Shown: in pieces, positions 1 through 12,842 of the stretch
How positions within the stretch are numbered: position 1 is the stretch's first letter
Layout: the number at the start of each line of letters is the position of its first letter
Assembly: GCA_030533445.1 (NCBI GenBank)
Contig: CM060076.1
Location: 27,018,603-27,082,602, forward strand
DNA length: 64,000 bases
Reading direction: 5' to 3'
Source of the DNA: Cyprinodon diabolis
Taxonomy: Eukaryota > Chordata > Actinopteri > Cyprinodontiformes > Cyprinodontidae
Translations under genes and position numbers: made by a program
Notes under the pieces: model-generated
Told to the model about the DNA's origin: nothing
Databases searched by the model: none
What the model saw: only the letters and a program-made list of their open reading frames with translations

Positions 1-2727
1 CTTCTCTCTGTGTTATTATGGTTGTGATCCTGCTATCTTTTTATTTACGCTAAAATGGAGAAAATGTTAATTGTCATTAATCTGGTACAAAATGTTGGCT
101 CTCATACTTGAGGTTTTTTTGTTTGTTTTTTTTTTTTTTTTCATTAAATATAATACCTGATTTTAACAAAAAAAAAAGTACTGCAACTGATGTTCGCATA
201 AAGCTGGCCCAATCAAAATAATAACTAGGACATATAAAATCCCCCATAATTTGTAGAAAGTTTGTGAATGGAAAAATAATTTATTTCCTTTTTTAATTTA
301 GACTATGTCCCATCCACTCACACACCTTCATATCCCGTTAATTATCCCTTCTTTTTAAAACCGCTCAACTCAGTCAGATTGGAAAGAGAGCAAACATAAC
401 GTTTTCGGTATTTGGCAGATTTTCAATCATACTTTTATGTGGACCTGAAAAAAAAAGTCTTAAAAAAACCACCACGGTTGTGTCTGGCACGGTCCTGTTC
501 AGTTGTTTTCCATTTAAACTCAACAATTATCTCGGGGACCGTGCTCGGGCCGTTCTCGGCTTGGTTTCAAAAGCCTAGTGTAAATGGTGCATTTTACTGC
601 ACTAAGTGAACTAACCTGAACATACTGTCTCAGTGCAGCTTTCCTTTGTTTTGCTGAGTTTACAGTCCTGCATTGAACTCTTCCAGGCCTTTTGCAGAAT
701 TGTTGCTGAGGCATGCATCTACTTTCTGTACAACATGTAGACAGAAGACTGAGGTGACAATTATGTTTTGGTGACAAAAGAGAAAAAAAGCATTTGGATA
801 ATAATAGAGAATGAGAAAAACCTCAAGGTTAAAGTTTAGTTTAAATGTGGGGGAAGGATAAGCAAATATGCAGGGCTACGGAAGACCACACAGAGGCATG
901 TCAATGCACAAATGGAGGCAGGGGTCCACAGCTGGGGCTGATCCATTATGGTTTATTGAACACCATTGCTTAGTGTGAATCCAACCAGATCAAACCTCTC
1001 ATTCATTGGACCCAGTATCTGCCTTCACTTTAGATACAGCACAAACATTACATCGTCAGGGTTTGGGGCTTTTTATATGTGCTTAAATATTTAGATCTGT
1101 GGGTGTTCAACCTGTGTTTCAATGTAATACGCAGGTATTTAATGCCTTTTCCATTTGTATTTGTGCATTGTATGAGCACACATCTGTGTTTCTCAGTGAG
1201 AGCTCTCAGTGAGCGTGCAGGAAGATGAGAGGTCAGTCAAAGTGCAGAGCGAAAAGTGTGTCATCAGGTACTCCTGTGGTATTTTCAGCTAAGTGAAACA
1301 GCAGCTCCACTGACAAATAAGTGATGCAGAAGCTCCCCACCTCTCTCTCATTGACAAACTGCCCTCTACATGCACACACACAGCCACTTTGTCGAAAGCA
1401 GTCACACTTTCTGGCAGTGTTTCACACATAACCGTAGCGGCACACAGTAACGTTAAAGACAACAGAGCCACATAGCTAGGCAACTACAGACAAAATTCTG
1501 CTGCATTTTGTAGAACACACAAAGTCACACACCCCAAGCATTGAATTGTTTTGACACATAAATTCTCAGTCCCAGACTTTGTCCCACCTTCTCACACAAT
1601 CAGACAGAAAAAGCTGTCCAGTAGATGAAACTCACAGACGTTTATGTTTACTGCATGCGTCAAAGCAAAGCTGTGTCCAGAGGGGACACAAGCTAATGTA
1701 AACATGTATTGCTAACACATTGTCATAATCACTTCTGCAAATAGACTGCTGATTGTTGTTGAGCAGCCTCTGTATTGCACAAATTGTTTCGGATTTACAG
1801 CTCTACAGAATGTAAAGCCCTTCTCAAGGCTGCATAAATGAGACTTGCAAGTTCACAGAATGGTAGATGGAATATCAGCTTTTATGTAGTCTGGTAGACA
1901 TTTTATTTCTTTTTAATTCTTGCACATAACTAGAAAAATGGCACTGCACGATACCAGAAATAACTGTAATTTGTAAAATAATTGCTTAAGACTTCAATGA
2001 CTATATAGATCACAATTAACCCACATTTTTGTTCCTTCTTTTTTCCTTTTGCATTTACAAAAGGTTTCCAATGCTGTCTGAGCAACTGTGCCTCATTTAC
2101 TATTAAAAAACAAATCAAGTGATGGAATTGTGTGCAGTAATTTCTAGGCAATACTTTACCTTTGTGATATTGCACAATCAGATATTGCAATAACACTTTT
2201 GACTCAACAAATTGTGGACCTCTTCTTAAAAAAATTAATGTATTATTTATTTAAAATGATTGCGAATACTCTGCATGGCTCACTCTACGCACAGTATGCC
2301 CGAGTATGTGGGAGCCATACATTTAGATCATGTAATCTGCATTCTCAGTGGTGTTTCTATCCTTGTGGGTTTGAGTAATGGATCAGTGTTAGACACCAAA
2401 ATGACACCACTATGTGTGTTCAGCAGTTGCTGTTTAAAAGAGCTTTAGACATTTCAAGAATTCAAGATAAAGTAATTAATACTAATATTTAGCCAAAACC
2501 TTTGGCCACCTTATATTGAATAATAGCGCAACTAGTGCTAGTGGAATTACTAAGACAGCTGTCTGCCTGGGAATTTTTTCAGTAAAGTTTCTTAGCGTTC
2601 ATGTTTCAAAACTTTGCTGACACATCCAAATCCAACATGTCCCAGGTCAGAGAGAGGGTAAGTTTAAAGGATAAAAAAAGGGTTAGGGTTGAAATACATT
2701 TTCTGCCTTTCAGTTACTCATTCATTC

Positions 2728-2728
<1 letters not shown>
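1..2728. other. AT-rich non-coding stretch
   Basis: No gene, RNA gene or recognisable repeat is visible. The stretch has short homopolymer runs (T-rich around 115-140) and only short open frames without splice or coding support. It reads as intron or intergenic DNA. Confidence 0.6.

Positions 2729-2780
<52 letters not shown>
2729..2780. repeat. (TC)n microsatellite
   Basis: About 25 uninterrupted TC units followed by a short T-rich tail. It creates an artefactual Ser/Leu run in one reading frame, which should not be taken as protein. Confidence 0.97.
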
Positions 2781-2782
<2 letters not shown>

Positions 2783-4385
2783 ATATCTCATAATTTTTGG
2801 ATCTAAACCCTGTAATAGTATCTACACTAAAGAGTGTTGTAGTTGTTTGCAGGAACTTCAGGGCTTAAAATGTTCATTACACTACATTGATTTCATGTAA
2901 TTTCACATCAAAATCATGCAACAGGACATACCAAGTAGTTCTAAGTTATTACTTCTCAAATAGGCTTATTCTTAACACAAATGTCCTACATTTAGTAGCT
3001 TCATGGCAGCATTCTGATTAACAGCTGATGTGATCTGACGTCAGACGAAGAAAAAAAGATTTCAGCTAGTTCTACTTTTTATAATGGAGACGGATGAAAA
3101 CATTGATTGGTTTTTCAGAACATGTCGACTGGAATTGGTTTATGTGGTGGAACCATCAGCCAGTTTGAGCTCAGGTAGTGATGCTTAAAGGTCAGAACCA
3201 TCCACAGCGGATTTAGACTACAGACTCAGACCACAGCCGCCCCGGTAGAAATCACATAGAGGAGAAACACTGCTTTAAAAGCCTCTGGTACAAATATTTT
3301 AACCAGTTAGTAATTTATAAAATATAAATTAGCTTTTAATACTTTAAATGAATTCTCCACCGCTGTTACAAGAAGTGAACTACTATATTCTAAAAAGGCA
3401 TAGCTAGCAACTCCACCCGTACTTCACTGCCAGGGTTTTCAGCCCAAAATCAATGTGAAACCCCACCACCTAAAAAAAATAAATAAATAAAAAATAGATG
3501 AATTCCTCTTATAAAACACTTAATACAGAATGTATAGCCAGGTATTACCATGAAGTTAGACTCTGACTGCAGTCAGTTAATAACAATTAGCTTTGATCAT
3601 CATCTGAAACAGCAGCAATCTATGATCTAAGCTCCAGATCAGCCTCCAATTCTTATCAGAATATTTTAAAAATTTCTCTTACGTCTGGAAGACAAAACAC
3701 TGTGAGTGACATAAGCAGGTTATAAATAATAATCTGTCTGTGTCTGGCTCAAAAACTTTGGAAGCAGCTCAGAATCCTTAGGAAACTTAAATAAGATGAC
3801 GCCATCCTTATTGGGGTTGAAGCAAAATGCTGGGACCCAACGTAAAGGCATAGCTGTTTCTTGATCCATGAAAACTTTTGCAGCTGTCTATAACAAAACC
3901 ACCCACTGTTCCAACTCTTAGTCCTCTGAATGATGTATTTGTTAGAAGCTATTATGCTAGTGCCCTTAAAATTATTACATTGATCATTGATATTAAGGTT
4001 TCGGTCTATGTATAAAAAAAATATGTGAAAAAGATTTTCAGTTTCATGGATTCTTTTCCCCAACTGGTCTGAATCAATTTAAAACTGTTCTAGTCACCTC
4101 CATGTCTAATAAGCTACTGTTTGATAAACTGTTATGTTTGTATGCATTTTTAATTAATTATTTGGAGAATTTTTTGGGAAATTCTGAACTTCTAAGTTAA
4201 ACTATAAGAGGTAGTTTTGAGAGTCAGAATTAGTTTGGTAGCTTCATTGTTCTGTGATTTGTTTTGTTGTCACTGTGAGCCACCTGTACTAGTAAATATA
4301 AGTGAATTATATAAGTTAGAAGGAGATCCAAGTATTCCCTGCCCAGCATTGTTTGCTTGACCAGAGCAGTTTGTTTTTATTTCCA
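2781..4385. other. Non-coding stretch, nothing recognised
   Basis: AT-rich sequence with a short AAAT-type run near 3472-3496. No exon, RNA gene or known repeat was identified. An open frame on the minus strand (3749-4063) has no coding support. Confidence 0.55.
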
Positions 4386-4603
4386 GTCTTTTATTGTCAT
4401 TACACTTTCACAGTACAGAGCAACGAAGTGAACTATCTGCATTTAACCCATCCCCTTGAGGCGCAGCAGGCTGCCATTGTGTGGTGCCCAGGGAGCAGAG
4501 TGGGGTTACGGGTTTTGCTAAGGGACCCAGAGTGGCAGTCTGTGAGAGTGGAACCTCAGGATTCCAAGCTCTAATCCCTAACCACTAGGCCACCACTCCA
4601 CCA
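4386..4603 (-). repeat. Dispersed SINE-like repeat with tRNA-like end
   Basis: The text from the T-rich start near 4386 through a GGGTTACGGG-type segment to a tail with 'TCCAAGCTCTAA...ACCACTAGGCCACCAC' has the look of a common teleost interspersed repeat. The tail, read on the minus strand, resembles a tRNA-derived head. It is a single diverged copy, and the family name was not determined. The recognition is from general knowledge of fish repeats, not from a search. Confidence 0.5.
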
Positions 4604-4684
4604 TAGCGCCAGTTATGGTCTAATCTTCACATTAATAGACTGTATGCAGATGGGCAACATTTTTTTCTGAGTGTTTTTTTTTAT

Positions 4685-4686
<2 letters not shown>

Positions 4687-4760
<74 letters not shown>

Positions 4761-4766
4761 GTATAT
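4687..4766. repeat. (AT)n microsatellite
   Basis: About 35 AT/TA units, with two G interruptions near the right end. It is one of four long AT tracts in the window. Confidence 0.97.
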
Positions 4767-6827
4767 TGTTTTTTTTGGTCATTTTGACCATATCAAGATT
4801 TTTATTTTTTTTTGTAAACCAAGAAAACAATCCTGTGACCCACTCAGCTGTTCTACCAGTATTTCTGTTACTATATCAGAAATGTCTGTGGATTTTGCCA
4901 TCCACATGCTGGGTATGATGCTTGTCTTTAGGCAACTCCGCTCTAGCAATAAACTCCAAATTATTTACTTACCTACAGGGATAGTGGTGTTTGAAATGTG
5001 TAAATAGTTATAATTTTACCTGCTTTAGAGAAGTCTTGTTACTTTCATTAAGTAGAAATTCAGATTAGTTGATCCTGGAGGCTTAGAAAAACAAGACCAA
5101 AATGGACTTCTACAGTTTTAAAACGGTTGCAAAGACATCAGGTGTTTATGGAAATGCTCTTTTATGAACCATTTAAACTGTCGTCACATTTGCATTGCAT
5201 GGTTAATTACATAGAAGCTGGTGATTATTTCCAGGGTAAATTGCAGTTGCAGGCAGTGCACCACTACTGATCTTCCTGTATTAAACTCATACTGAGAACC
5301 AAACCTGTACTTTCTGTTCAGAGTTAGTGTCTGACAAAGTAAAACACCAATAAAAAAAATGTCATAGTAGTTCAGATTAATGCCTTCTTTATTTTTCTGT
5401 CACTGACTTATTTTTGTGTTTCGTTTAATTAAACCTCTAAATACAAACATGACAGAGAAAGTTTCATAGAATAATTTATGTACAAAACCAAAACGTTTCA
5501 GGTTGAACTTATTTAAAGAAATATAAATCCACTTTTGGCACTTCTTAGGCTAGCTGTTATCTTAAGTTTCTGAGTTAAACTTCAGCATGGGTCTGTAATA
5601 AAATGAATGTGCCAAAAAAGATCTTTAGTGCAGGTCAGATACAAACATAGGTCTTTCCAAAAGAGCCTCACCTAAGAGTTCTTAAATTATCTTTAGTTTC
5701 AGAAAATCACTAAGTACTGTGAATTTACTGAATTGTTTTTTTTCTTTAAAGAAAATAAATTCTAAATTTCACCTATAACTTCATCCTATAAAAAGGAATA
5801 ATTACTTTTTTAATAGGTGAGATAAAATGGTTTGGACAGTTTATATATAAAGTTTTTGAAGCAATGTGATAGTGTGTACAAGCTTGTTATTTCATGCATC
5901 AACATTGGATTTAAAATTCATTACCAGTATGCCAGACGAAAACAACTCCATCCGACATGCAGTAATAAAATCATCCATCATTTGAAAGTGATTGAAGGAC
6001 ATTTGTGATATTTTTTTCTTTAATCTCATAGATAAAAAACAAGAAAAAAAACAAGATTTAATTGCTTTTAGCTATCCAAATATGATATTTCTGAGCTGAT
6101 GTTGTTTTATGAGATTTTTGAGATTGGTGGAACAAAAGAAGCAATATTCACACCAATTCTCGCAGTGTGTGCATTTGTGCTGCCCTTTGTTCTGGCTTTA
6201 ATAATATTCCCCTTCTATTTTCCAGCTTTTGCAGAGTGTGAATTATCTAATCCATCAGATAAAAATAAGTTTAAAAAAGTGACATGCATAACAAAAATTT
6301 AACGCTAGATTTAGGACAGAACATGAACATATATAATGGTAAAAGTACATAAAGTCAAAAACTGATGATTGCTTTAGCGGAAGGCAATGATGACTAACTT
6401 AGTGTTATATTTTGTTCCATCCTGCCATCTCTAAATGTATTCATCTTCTATCAGCCCTTATGCTTCCATTACATGCAAGCACAAGGATTGGCATAGCATG
6501 AACATAAGTAATCTTACTTACACAATGCACACAAACTGGTAGTGTGGTTAGTGCTTTAGATATAGTTTGGCCATGGTGAGTGAGGCAGGTGTTCCAGCGT
6601 CATGGCATACCTACAGTAAACACACTTCCAGCCATGCAGCGATGTTGTTTGAGCTAGAGAGGCTGTTCCCAGCTGAGCGAGCTGACTGAGGGTTTTGGGC
6701 CACAGTTCTGACAGAAACAGACCTGGGGAGAAGAAAACACGGCAGCGATGTGCATTTTAAGAAGGTTGTTGCAGTATTTATTTGGCTACTTATGAGCAGA
6801 AGAGTTAAGCTAGTCTATTGCACTTTG

Positions 6828-6831
<4 letters not shown>
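4767..6831. other. AT-rich non-coding stretch
   Basis: No gene or recognisable repeat. Short open frames (for example 6099-6302) lack exon borders and have intron-like composition. Confidence 0.55.

Positions 6832-6883
<52 letters not shown>
6832..6883. repeat. (TA)n microsatellite
   Basis: About 25 TA units, ending in ATAAATAAAG. Confidence 0.97.
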
Positions 6884-6889
<6 letters not shown>

Positions 6890-7419
6890 GATTCTGCTCA
6901 GCAATTAAGGATTGTTAATGTAATGGTATGTCATCAAAAACTGCCCTAGCTCTCCTTGGCTGTTTAATGGGTTGCTGCAAAAGAAGGAAATTGATTTCTT
7001 GGTTTATGCCACAGAGATGCTTTTGCACTCACCAAGGGCTACAGTAGCACCACATTTTTTTACTCCTGCATGTTTTTCTACGATGAGAGGGTGCAAAAGC
7101 AATTGAGAGAGAATATGAAAGGGATAAAAAGGCAGAGTGAGTGAGACTTTTCAAAAAAGGGAGAGTTTAGTTTCTCCCCTGCTCTTTAGAGTTTCCCTGG
7201 TGAGTTCACTGGCAGCTTGTTTGCTAGCGGAGAAGCAGCAGCCATCGGAGGTAGAGAGATTGCGATAAACCCCTTCAGAGGCAGACAATAGATGGTATAA
7301 TGCTGTTGGAATTAATGACTGGCATCCCATCGTTTCTCATCTGATTAAGACCTAGTGACAATCTTGGAGCTACAGTCTTTAGTTGTCACCAGCTATGACT
7401 AATGAACTGTGATATTCTG

Positions 7420-7745
7420 TTTCTCCTTCTCTCTCCTTCTCCGTGTCTCACTCTCTTCACTTCACGCTCTATCGATTATTGAAATACTCTCTGATCCCTC
7501 CCATTCTTAACACACCCCAGCACCCCTCCTTGTCTCCCTCAGCTCCTTTCATTTGCCCGTCTCCCCGTGCTCGCTCTCCTCCCAGTGCTGTCCTTTATCT
7601 TGTACCATTCATTTGGCTAATTTGATATTTGGAGTTGATAGAGCGCCGAATAGAGGGCCATGTTTTCACACACATTTGTCTCCATCTCCCGTTCCCTCAT
7701 TTTTCCCCCCTCTCCCCTCTTTCTTCTTGCTTCCTCCTCTTTTTC
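7420..7745. other. Pyrimidine-rich tract beside a putative conserved block
   Basis: The plus strand is strongly C/T-biased here, with many TCTCC, CCCTC and TTCC runs. Open frames across it are low-complexity Ser/Pro-rich translations and are not supported as coding. It leads into the regulatory-looking block at 7780-8060. Confidence 0.5.
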
Positions 7746-7779
7746 AGAGGAGCGATAATGAAATCAGGCTCTAGCCCTT

Positions 7780-8060
7780 CATCAGTATTAGCAGCATTTG
7801 CAGGGTCTAAGAGAGACTAACAGCCTGCTAATTCTCTGCCTCTGATTCGTTAAACTGACAGGCATTTGCATAATTTAGCCGACCGCCTCCTCCTACTCAA
7901 AGGTTGCCGGCAGACGCTTCTGACATTGAATGGAATCGAAAGTTGTCAACATAATGGCTTGTTTGATTAGATTTGAGTATTTGTTTAGATATGAAGATGA
8001 GAGCGACGGAAATATGCTCCTAAAGTGCTATCTATTTAAACGAAAATTAGTAGAGCCTTT
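7780..8060. promoter_or_regulatory. Candidate conserved non-coding element
   Basis: About 280 bases of high-complexity, balanced sequence stand out from the AT-rich and repetitive surroundings. The block contains an exact POU octamer ATTTGCAT (7864-7871) followed by TAATTTAG, and further homeodomain-type cores (GATTAGATTTGAG, AAAATTAG). No long open frame crosses it. This is the usual look of a vertebrate developmental enhancer, but conservation cannot be judged from one sequence. Confidence 0.35.
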
Positions 8061-9106
8061 GCAGTGAAATGTAAATGTTTTTTTTTTCTGTTAACCAGTA
8101 GTTAACCAGATTCTATTCTGTGTCTCCATCTCTCCTATTTGGCTCACCTTCAAGGCATACAATATTCACACAGGCATGCTATTCCCCAAAAGTGTGCTCT
8201 AGTTTGAGGCAGAAGGCTTTTTCATTTTTTTTTTCTCCCTGTGTGATGCTGACAGATATGAGCAGTGGCTTCCCTTTTTACCATTTCCCTTTCAGCTGCA
8301 CTGTCTCAAGGCTTTACAGCACTTTCAGTGAATAATGCACACAAGCACAGTCACATGCACCAGGCACATGAATCTGCAAAAAGACAGACTTGCACTGATT
8401 CACACACACATCGAAAGCCCTTGCTCTGATGCGTCTCGAGCAGCTTGCATGCAAGTGTGCCATTAACCTTGCAGGGTGACGACGTCTCTAGGTGTCTCCA
8501 TTATGTGACATGATCAGCTTTAAACGACATCGTTGGTTTTGAGGGCTCATATAAACACCAACGCACTGCTCCACAGCCCCCATTGTCAAGCAGCATCCTC
8601 TATGTAGTCATGCTTTTCCCCATTGATAAGCAACTGCGTGGAGGATTGGGAAGTTATGCGAGATCCCCACCCCATAACCCCCACCCCCGCCTCCAGGCAT
8701 TAATAAAGAAATGCAGTACCAGATGTCCTCTGTGAGAAAGACATTGAGCAAACGTAGTAAAAGAGAAAGAGGAGGAGAAGGAGGGGGCAATATTATGGTT
8801 TGGCATTTTAGTGGCCTTCTTTTCTTAATGGCGCTTCACTCTCACTGGGATTATCTAGCTGGCATGCAGTGTCATGGTCTGTAAACTGCATTGCACCCAA
8901 GGGGGAAAGCCACACAGAGAGAGGGGCCATAGGCGTCGAGGTGGAAGGGACAGGAGAAAAAGGCGGGAAGTTTTCTCAATTTGCCAAGCAGAATGCAAGC
9001 TTTATCAAACAGAATAGGCCAAGGGGAACAAATGAAGATGAAGCCTGTTTACACATTTTGCCGTTCACTTCTACCAAAGCAATGAAAACTGAATCTGCAT
9101 TTTAGT
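8061..9106. other. Non-coding stretch, possible further regulatory sequence
   Basis: No exon or repeat recognised. 8460-8560 has non-repetitive, enhancer-like composition. 8690-8790 is purine/pyrimidine-biased. Confidence 0.4.
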
Positions 9107-9426
9107 TCAAAATAAGTGGTCTTTCTAATCATTCTGGTGATACAGTATGTCTATGTACATGCTCGTCCCCATTTTCACTTACCAGTGGTGAGTCTGACAT
9201 AGTGGAAACATTGCAAATCTTCTTATGGAAAGTAAGCTTTTATGCGGGATGCAAGCAGCAACTTTTAAACAGAGCGTGCACAAGGAGAAATGGGCTCATG
9301 CACGCTCTCGCATGCGTTTAAGAGGCATTCCCTCTTGGGAGCGGGTACACAATTGTAGATGTGCTTTTTTTTAAATTGAGAGGGTGGGTCTTTTCAAGAA
9401 AATTGTGAAAATCCTCCACTATACCT
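9107..9426 (-). mobile_element. TTAA-type MITE, truncated copy
   Basis: Read on the minus strand this begins AGGTATAGTGGAGGATTTT and follows the complete copy at 24071-24422 through its interior: a GACCCACCCT-type segment, a GCATGC-rich centre, and the segment beginning ATGTCAGACTCACCA. It loses similarity near 9107, so the second terminal repeat is missing. It carries a 24-codon open frame (9200 down to 9129) matching the 25-codon frame of the other copy. Confidence 0.75.
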
Positions 9427-11519
9427 TTTATACCTTTTATGTATTTATTGGGATTGAATGTGATTGGCTTAGACATTGAAGAACGGGATTGTGGAAAGAC
9501 ATGTTTTTATTTTCATATTTTAAAATATAACCTCTGCTCTGTGTGTAACCTCATAGAGCTACTTAAAGGATCATTGCCAGTATTACCTTTTATTTATTTA
9601 TGTATTCATTTAGAGTCTACATAGAGGGAAATTATCCGCACCACGTAATACTTCCACCACCTTATGTAACAGTGGAAAAGGTGCGTCTTTAACACTAGTT
9701 ATCCACACAGCTGCAATATGTAGGCTATTTCTTCTTATCTCATGATATACTCCAGGAGTTCTGACAAATTTCTTCAAGCAACAGGCTTCACTCTTAAAGG
9801 TCATGTACTTAGTGAAGGACATCTTAGTGGTAATGCATTGAACAAAACTCCTAACTTTGTTTTAGATTCTCTTTTAGCCTTAACCAGAATTTTGTCTGAC
9901 CCTTGTGTTGCGCTCATTGTGCTCATGTTGATGTCAATCATTTAAAGGTCTTTACAGAACAGCTGTATGTATAGTGGGATTAAACTGCATATAGGTGCTT
10001 CATATTTATTAGCTGACTTCAGCAGGCAGTTGGTTGCCCTGAATTAGGGCTATTAAAACCAGGTAAGCTTAATCTCAAAGCCACACCTTGGATTGTAAAA
10101 ATAATACACTACTGTACTAGTTTGTTTTGGTGTCTCTCTGAAAATGACAGAACACATTTCTTTGTGGTTGCAGCATGAAAAAAATGTGCATTAGTTAAAG
10201 GTCATGTTAGTGTTCTGCATCTTTAAAAAAAAAAGACTAAAAAGGAAAATATGCAACTTAACACGACTGAGATGAATTTTCTACACCTGTTTAACAGTTG
10301 GAATGCTTCATTACCAACAACTTTTACAGGACAGGGGAAACACTACGCTCATTGGAAGCATTTAGCCCTGGTGCTCTTCAGGGATCACTTGAGTCTTCTG
10401 CTGTCAGCTGATGAAAAATGGCTGCACATATGTATAAAACAGCTCTCCCTCTAGAGAACAGTTTGGCATTTTTGTTTCAGTGACGTCCCTGCCAACCCTG
10501 CTTTTATAACACCTGTAAATTATTACTTTCTGCTGAAACCTCTTCCTGAAAATCTTTTCCATACTTCATCTCATCCCTCTTTGTTTCCTTTACCTTTTTC
10601 ATTAATGTCTTCTACACAAATCACATATCCTCCTGCTGGCAGCCGTAACAGAGAGGCCTTTCAGTGTACAGCGGCAGGTGCAGTGGGTCAGCGGGTGTAT
10701 CTTTAGTGCATTAATATCATTCTCCATGCTGCTACTGTCGCTGCTCTGGTCACAGTCTGTCTGTAGTGTATGAATACCTAGTAGAGCCCGGTATATCTTT
10801 CTGGGACTATTCTGTACATAAGCACACACCATCCCTCTTATTTCAGCTTCATCTGCTTTTCTGCTACTCTAAGAGCTTGAGGCTGACCCTTGCTGTATAT
10901 CAAATTCTACATTTCACAGCTTTTTTCTTTTTACTTTTTTACACCAACTCTGCTGAGTGTGGGGAAATATAATCCAGATATTTATCCCTCGCTCTGTGCA
11001 AGTTTATCTCTGAATCTTAACTCTCAACTTTCAGTGTGGTTTGTTGTCACCTAAGGTCAAAAGGTAACATCACCTCCCCCAGTTTGCATTGCATGGGTTT
11101 CATTTGACGTCGATCCTCATTGGGAAATGTGAAAAGTCCAGTTATTATTACCATTTGAGAAACTCAGCTTGTTTTATTTATGAGCACGTGCCCAATGGAG
11201 ACATCCGTTACCTTCTGTGGCTACAAAGGCCCAGTGCATCAGTCAGTGGAAGAACATTATACAAAATTCACAGCTTTTTACCCTGATCCCATCTGATTTA
11301 AGCCCATTTCTTTATAAAGGGACCCAGGAGGGTTATGTATTACACTTCGAGTGTATCACAGCCCATATTTCAGCCTCGAGGAATCAAAAAGTCTGATTTA
11401 AAACCATTCATAACTTGCATGGAAAATGAGATACTGGTTCATAAAGGAAAACACTGATGGATGTCTGTGGCTATTCCTTTGATTCCAGTCACTAGAAACG
11501 CTGCTTCTAGAAGAAAGTT
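9427..11519. other. Non-coding stretch, nothing recognised
   Basis: Intron- or intergenic-like sequence without identifiable genes, RNA genes or repeats. Several short open frames have no exon borders. Confidence 0.5.
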
Positions 11520-11790
11520 AGTCTAGCGGTGTGTCATGGGTTTGTCACAGGCTGAACGTAAACACAGATCATTAGGCCCATGTGTCATTAGGGTTTTGTG
11601 GTGTAAAATCTGAGCAATATCACAATGGCTTTTAAAGAGAGAATTGGATTGAAGCAGATAAAAACAACCTCATCTGCATCGGTTGTAATGTGCAGCTCTT
11701 TATGGTCAGCTAATTAAGATTAAATTGAGTGCGCTGGTTTTAGCAGAGTTTTTGCTGCATTTAGTCTGGCTTGTCACTGGAGTTGTCAGG
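11520..11790. promoter_or_regulatory. Candidate conserved non-coding element
   Basis: High-complexity block with homeodomain-type cores, including GCTAATTAAGATTAAATTG near 11708-11727, and TAAACAC/TTTAAAGAG-type motifs. No long open frame and no repeat similarity was seen. The regulatory role is inferred from composition only. Confidence 0.3.
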
Positions 11791-12255
11791 GGAGCAGTGG
11801 GGAATGTGCTCACAGAGAGATGAGAGCAGCTTTACTGTGTTTTAGACTGAAGGCGAATCGTCAAATGCTGTCAGATTTCTTAAAGCAAAACATATACTAT
11901 TCAGACAAAAATCTGACCAATCACTGTGTCATGAAACCATGAAATTAAGGCACAGACAATAATTGACCAATTAAAATCAGACATAAAATCCACTGTCCAT
12001 AACAACAGTACAATGAAATAATATGCAGTATCTGTGCTTAATACTTTGTCTGTATGTTTGGCAGGCTTGTCAACACAACTAAAACTCCATGATACAGTCA
12101 GTTGTCTTTTAATGGTCCAATACCTTAAAGTGATCGCTGTATTTAATAAATAATGAGCCAATATATTGTTGTAGCGTAATTTCCTCCTTCACATCTTTGT
12201 TATGGTCATTCAGGTCATTGAGGATCATTTTTAGTGCATAACTGTTAAATAAGCA
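11791..12255. other. Non-coding stretch
   Basis: Nothing recognised. Two minus-strand open frames here are unsupported. Confidence 0.5.
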
Positions 12256-12572
12256 GGTTGCACAGTGGTGGAGTGGGTAGCACTCAAGCAGCAAGAAAGC
12301 TCTGGGTTTAATTCCCAGCCTGGGGTCTTTCTGCATGGAGTTTGCATTTTCTCCTTGTGCATGCATGGGTTCTCTCTTAGCTTAATTAGCTTAATTTCCT
12401 TAGGTGTTAGTGTGTGAATGGTTGTTTGTCCTGTTTGTCTCTGTGTTGCCCTGCAATGGACTGGCGACCTGTCCAGAGTGTACCCCGCCTCTCACCGTAG
12501 ACAGCTGCAGATATCCATCAGCACCCCTCGCAACCCCAGCAGGGATATGCATATGACAGAAAATGGATGGAT
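12256..12572 (+). repeat. tRNA-headed SINE-like repeat, copy 1
   Basis: The 5' part (GTGGTGGAGTGGGTAGCAC, then GGGTTTAATTCCC near 12304-12316) resembles pol III A and B boxes of a tRNA-derived SINE head. The body continues through GCATGGAGTTTGCATTTTCT, the segment around 12455-12490 (GGACTGGCGACCTGTCCAG) and a GAAAATGGATGGA tail. This body is very common in teleost genomes. Related copies lie at 26515-26640 and, inverted, 58195-58530. Short open frames across it are not genes. Confidence 0.75.
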
Positions 12573-12662
12573 CTTAAATAATCAATTTCAGGAATTTAAA
12601 GCGGTTAAGCCCTGGACTTTGATGAAACAAAATATCTTTGTTAGGTTTTCCATTCATTCTAA

Positions 12663-12688
12663 TGGTATATAGCGCTTTTCCAAGTCAG
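12663..12688. repeat. Left remnant of an older repeat split by the Gypsy insertion
   Basis: The bases around AGCGCTTTTCCAAGTCAG join logically with the sequence right of the retrotransposon (from 17956), which has AAAGCGCTTTACA. Removing the element plus one copy of GTCAG restores a continuous repeat. This gives independent support for the insertion boundaries. Confidence 0.65.
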
Positions 12689-12800
12689 TGTTGGGATCTG
12701 GAGCTGTACCACCTTCCCCCAGCAGAGTGTGCCGTGGGTCTCCTGGAGCTGGAGTCTTCCAGCACACCTGAGACGTATCTACTCATCAAGAGACCTGCCC

Positions 12801-12842
12801 TTTATAACCAGCTGCCAGACCTTGCTTCGACGCCGCAGTGTT
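12801..12842 (+). promoter_or_regulatory. LTR TATA box and predicted transcript start
   Basis: TTTATAA at 12801-12807 is followed about 30 nt later by GCCGCAGTGTT (12832-12842), the expected distance for a pol II start. These 11 bases are the exact reverse complement of 13400-13410, so the predicted RNA 5' end could pair with the primer-binding site. The same motifs occur in the 3' LTR at 17358-17364 and 17389-17399. Confidence 0.7.

Noticed and set aside
1289..1483. Minus-strand frame with a signal-peptide-like hydrophobic start
   Set aside because: The frame begins at TTG, not ATG, no donor site fits its end, and nothing downstream continues it.
2601..2900. 99-codon frame over the TC microsatellite
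   Set aside because: Its centre is a Ser/Leu run made by the repeat.
12256..12340. A functional tRNA gene
   Set aside because: Box-like motifs belong to a SINE head. The text does not fold as a full tRNA and has SINE body sequence attached.
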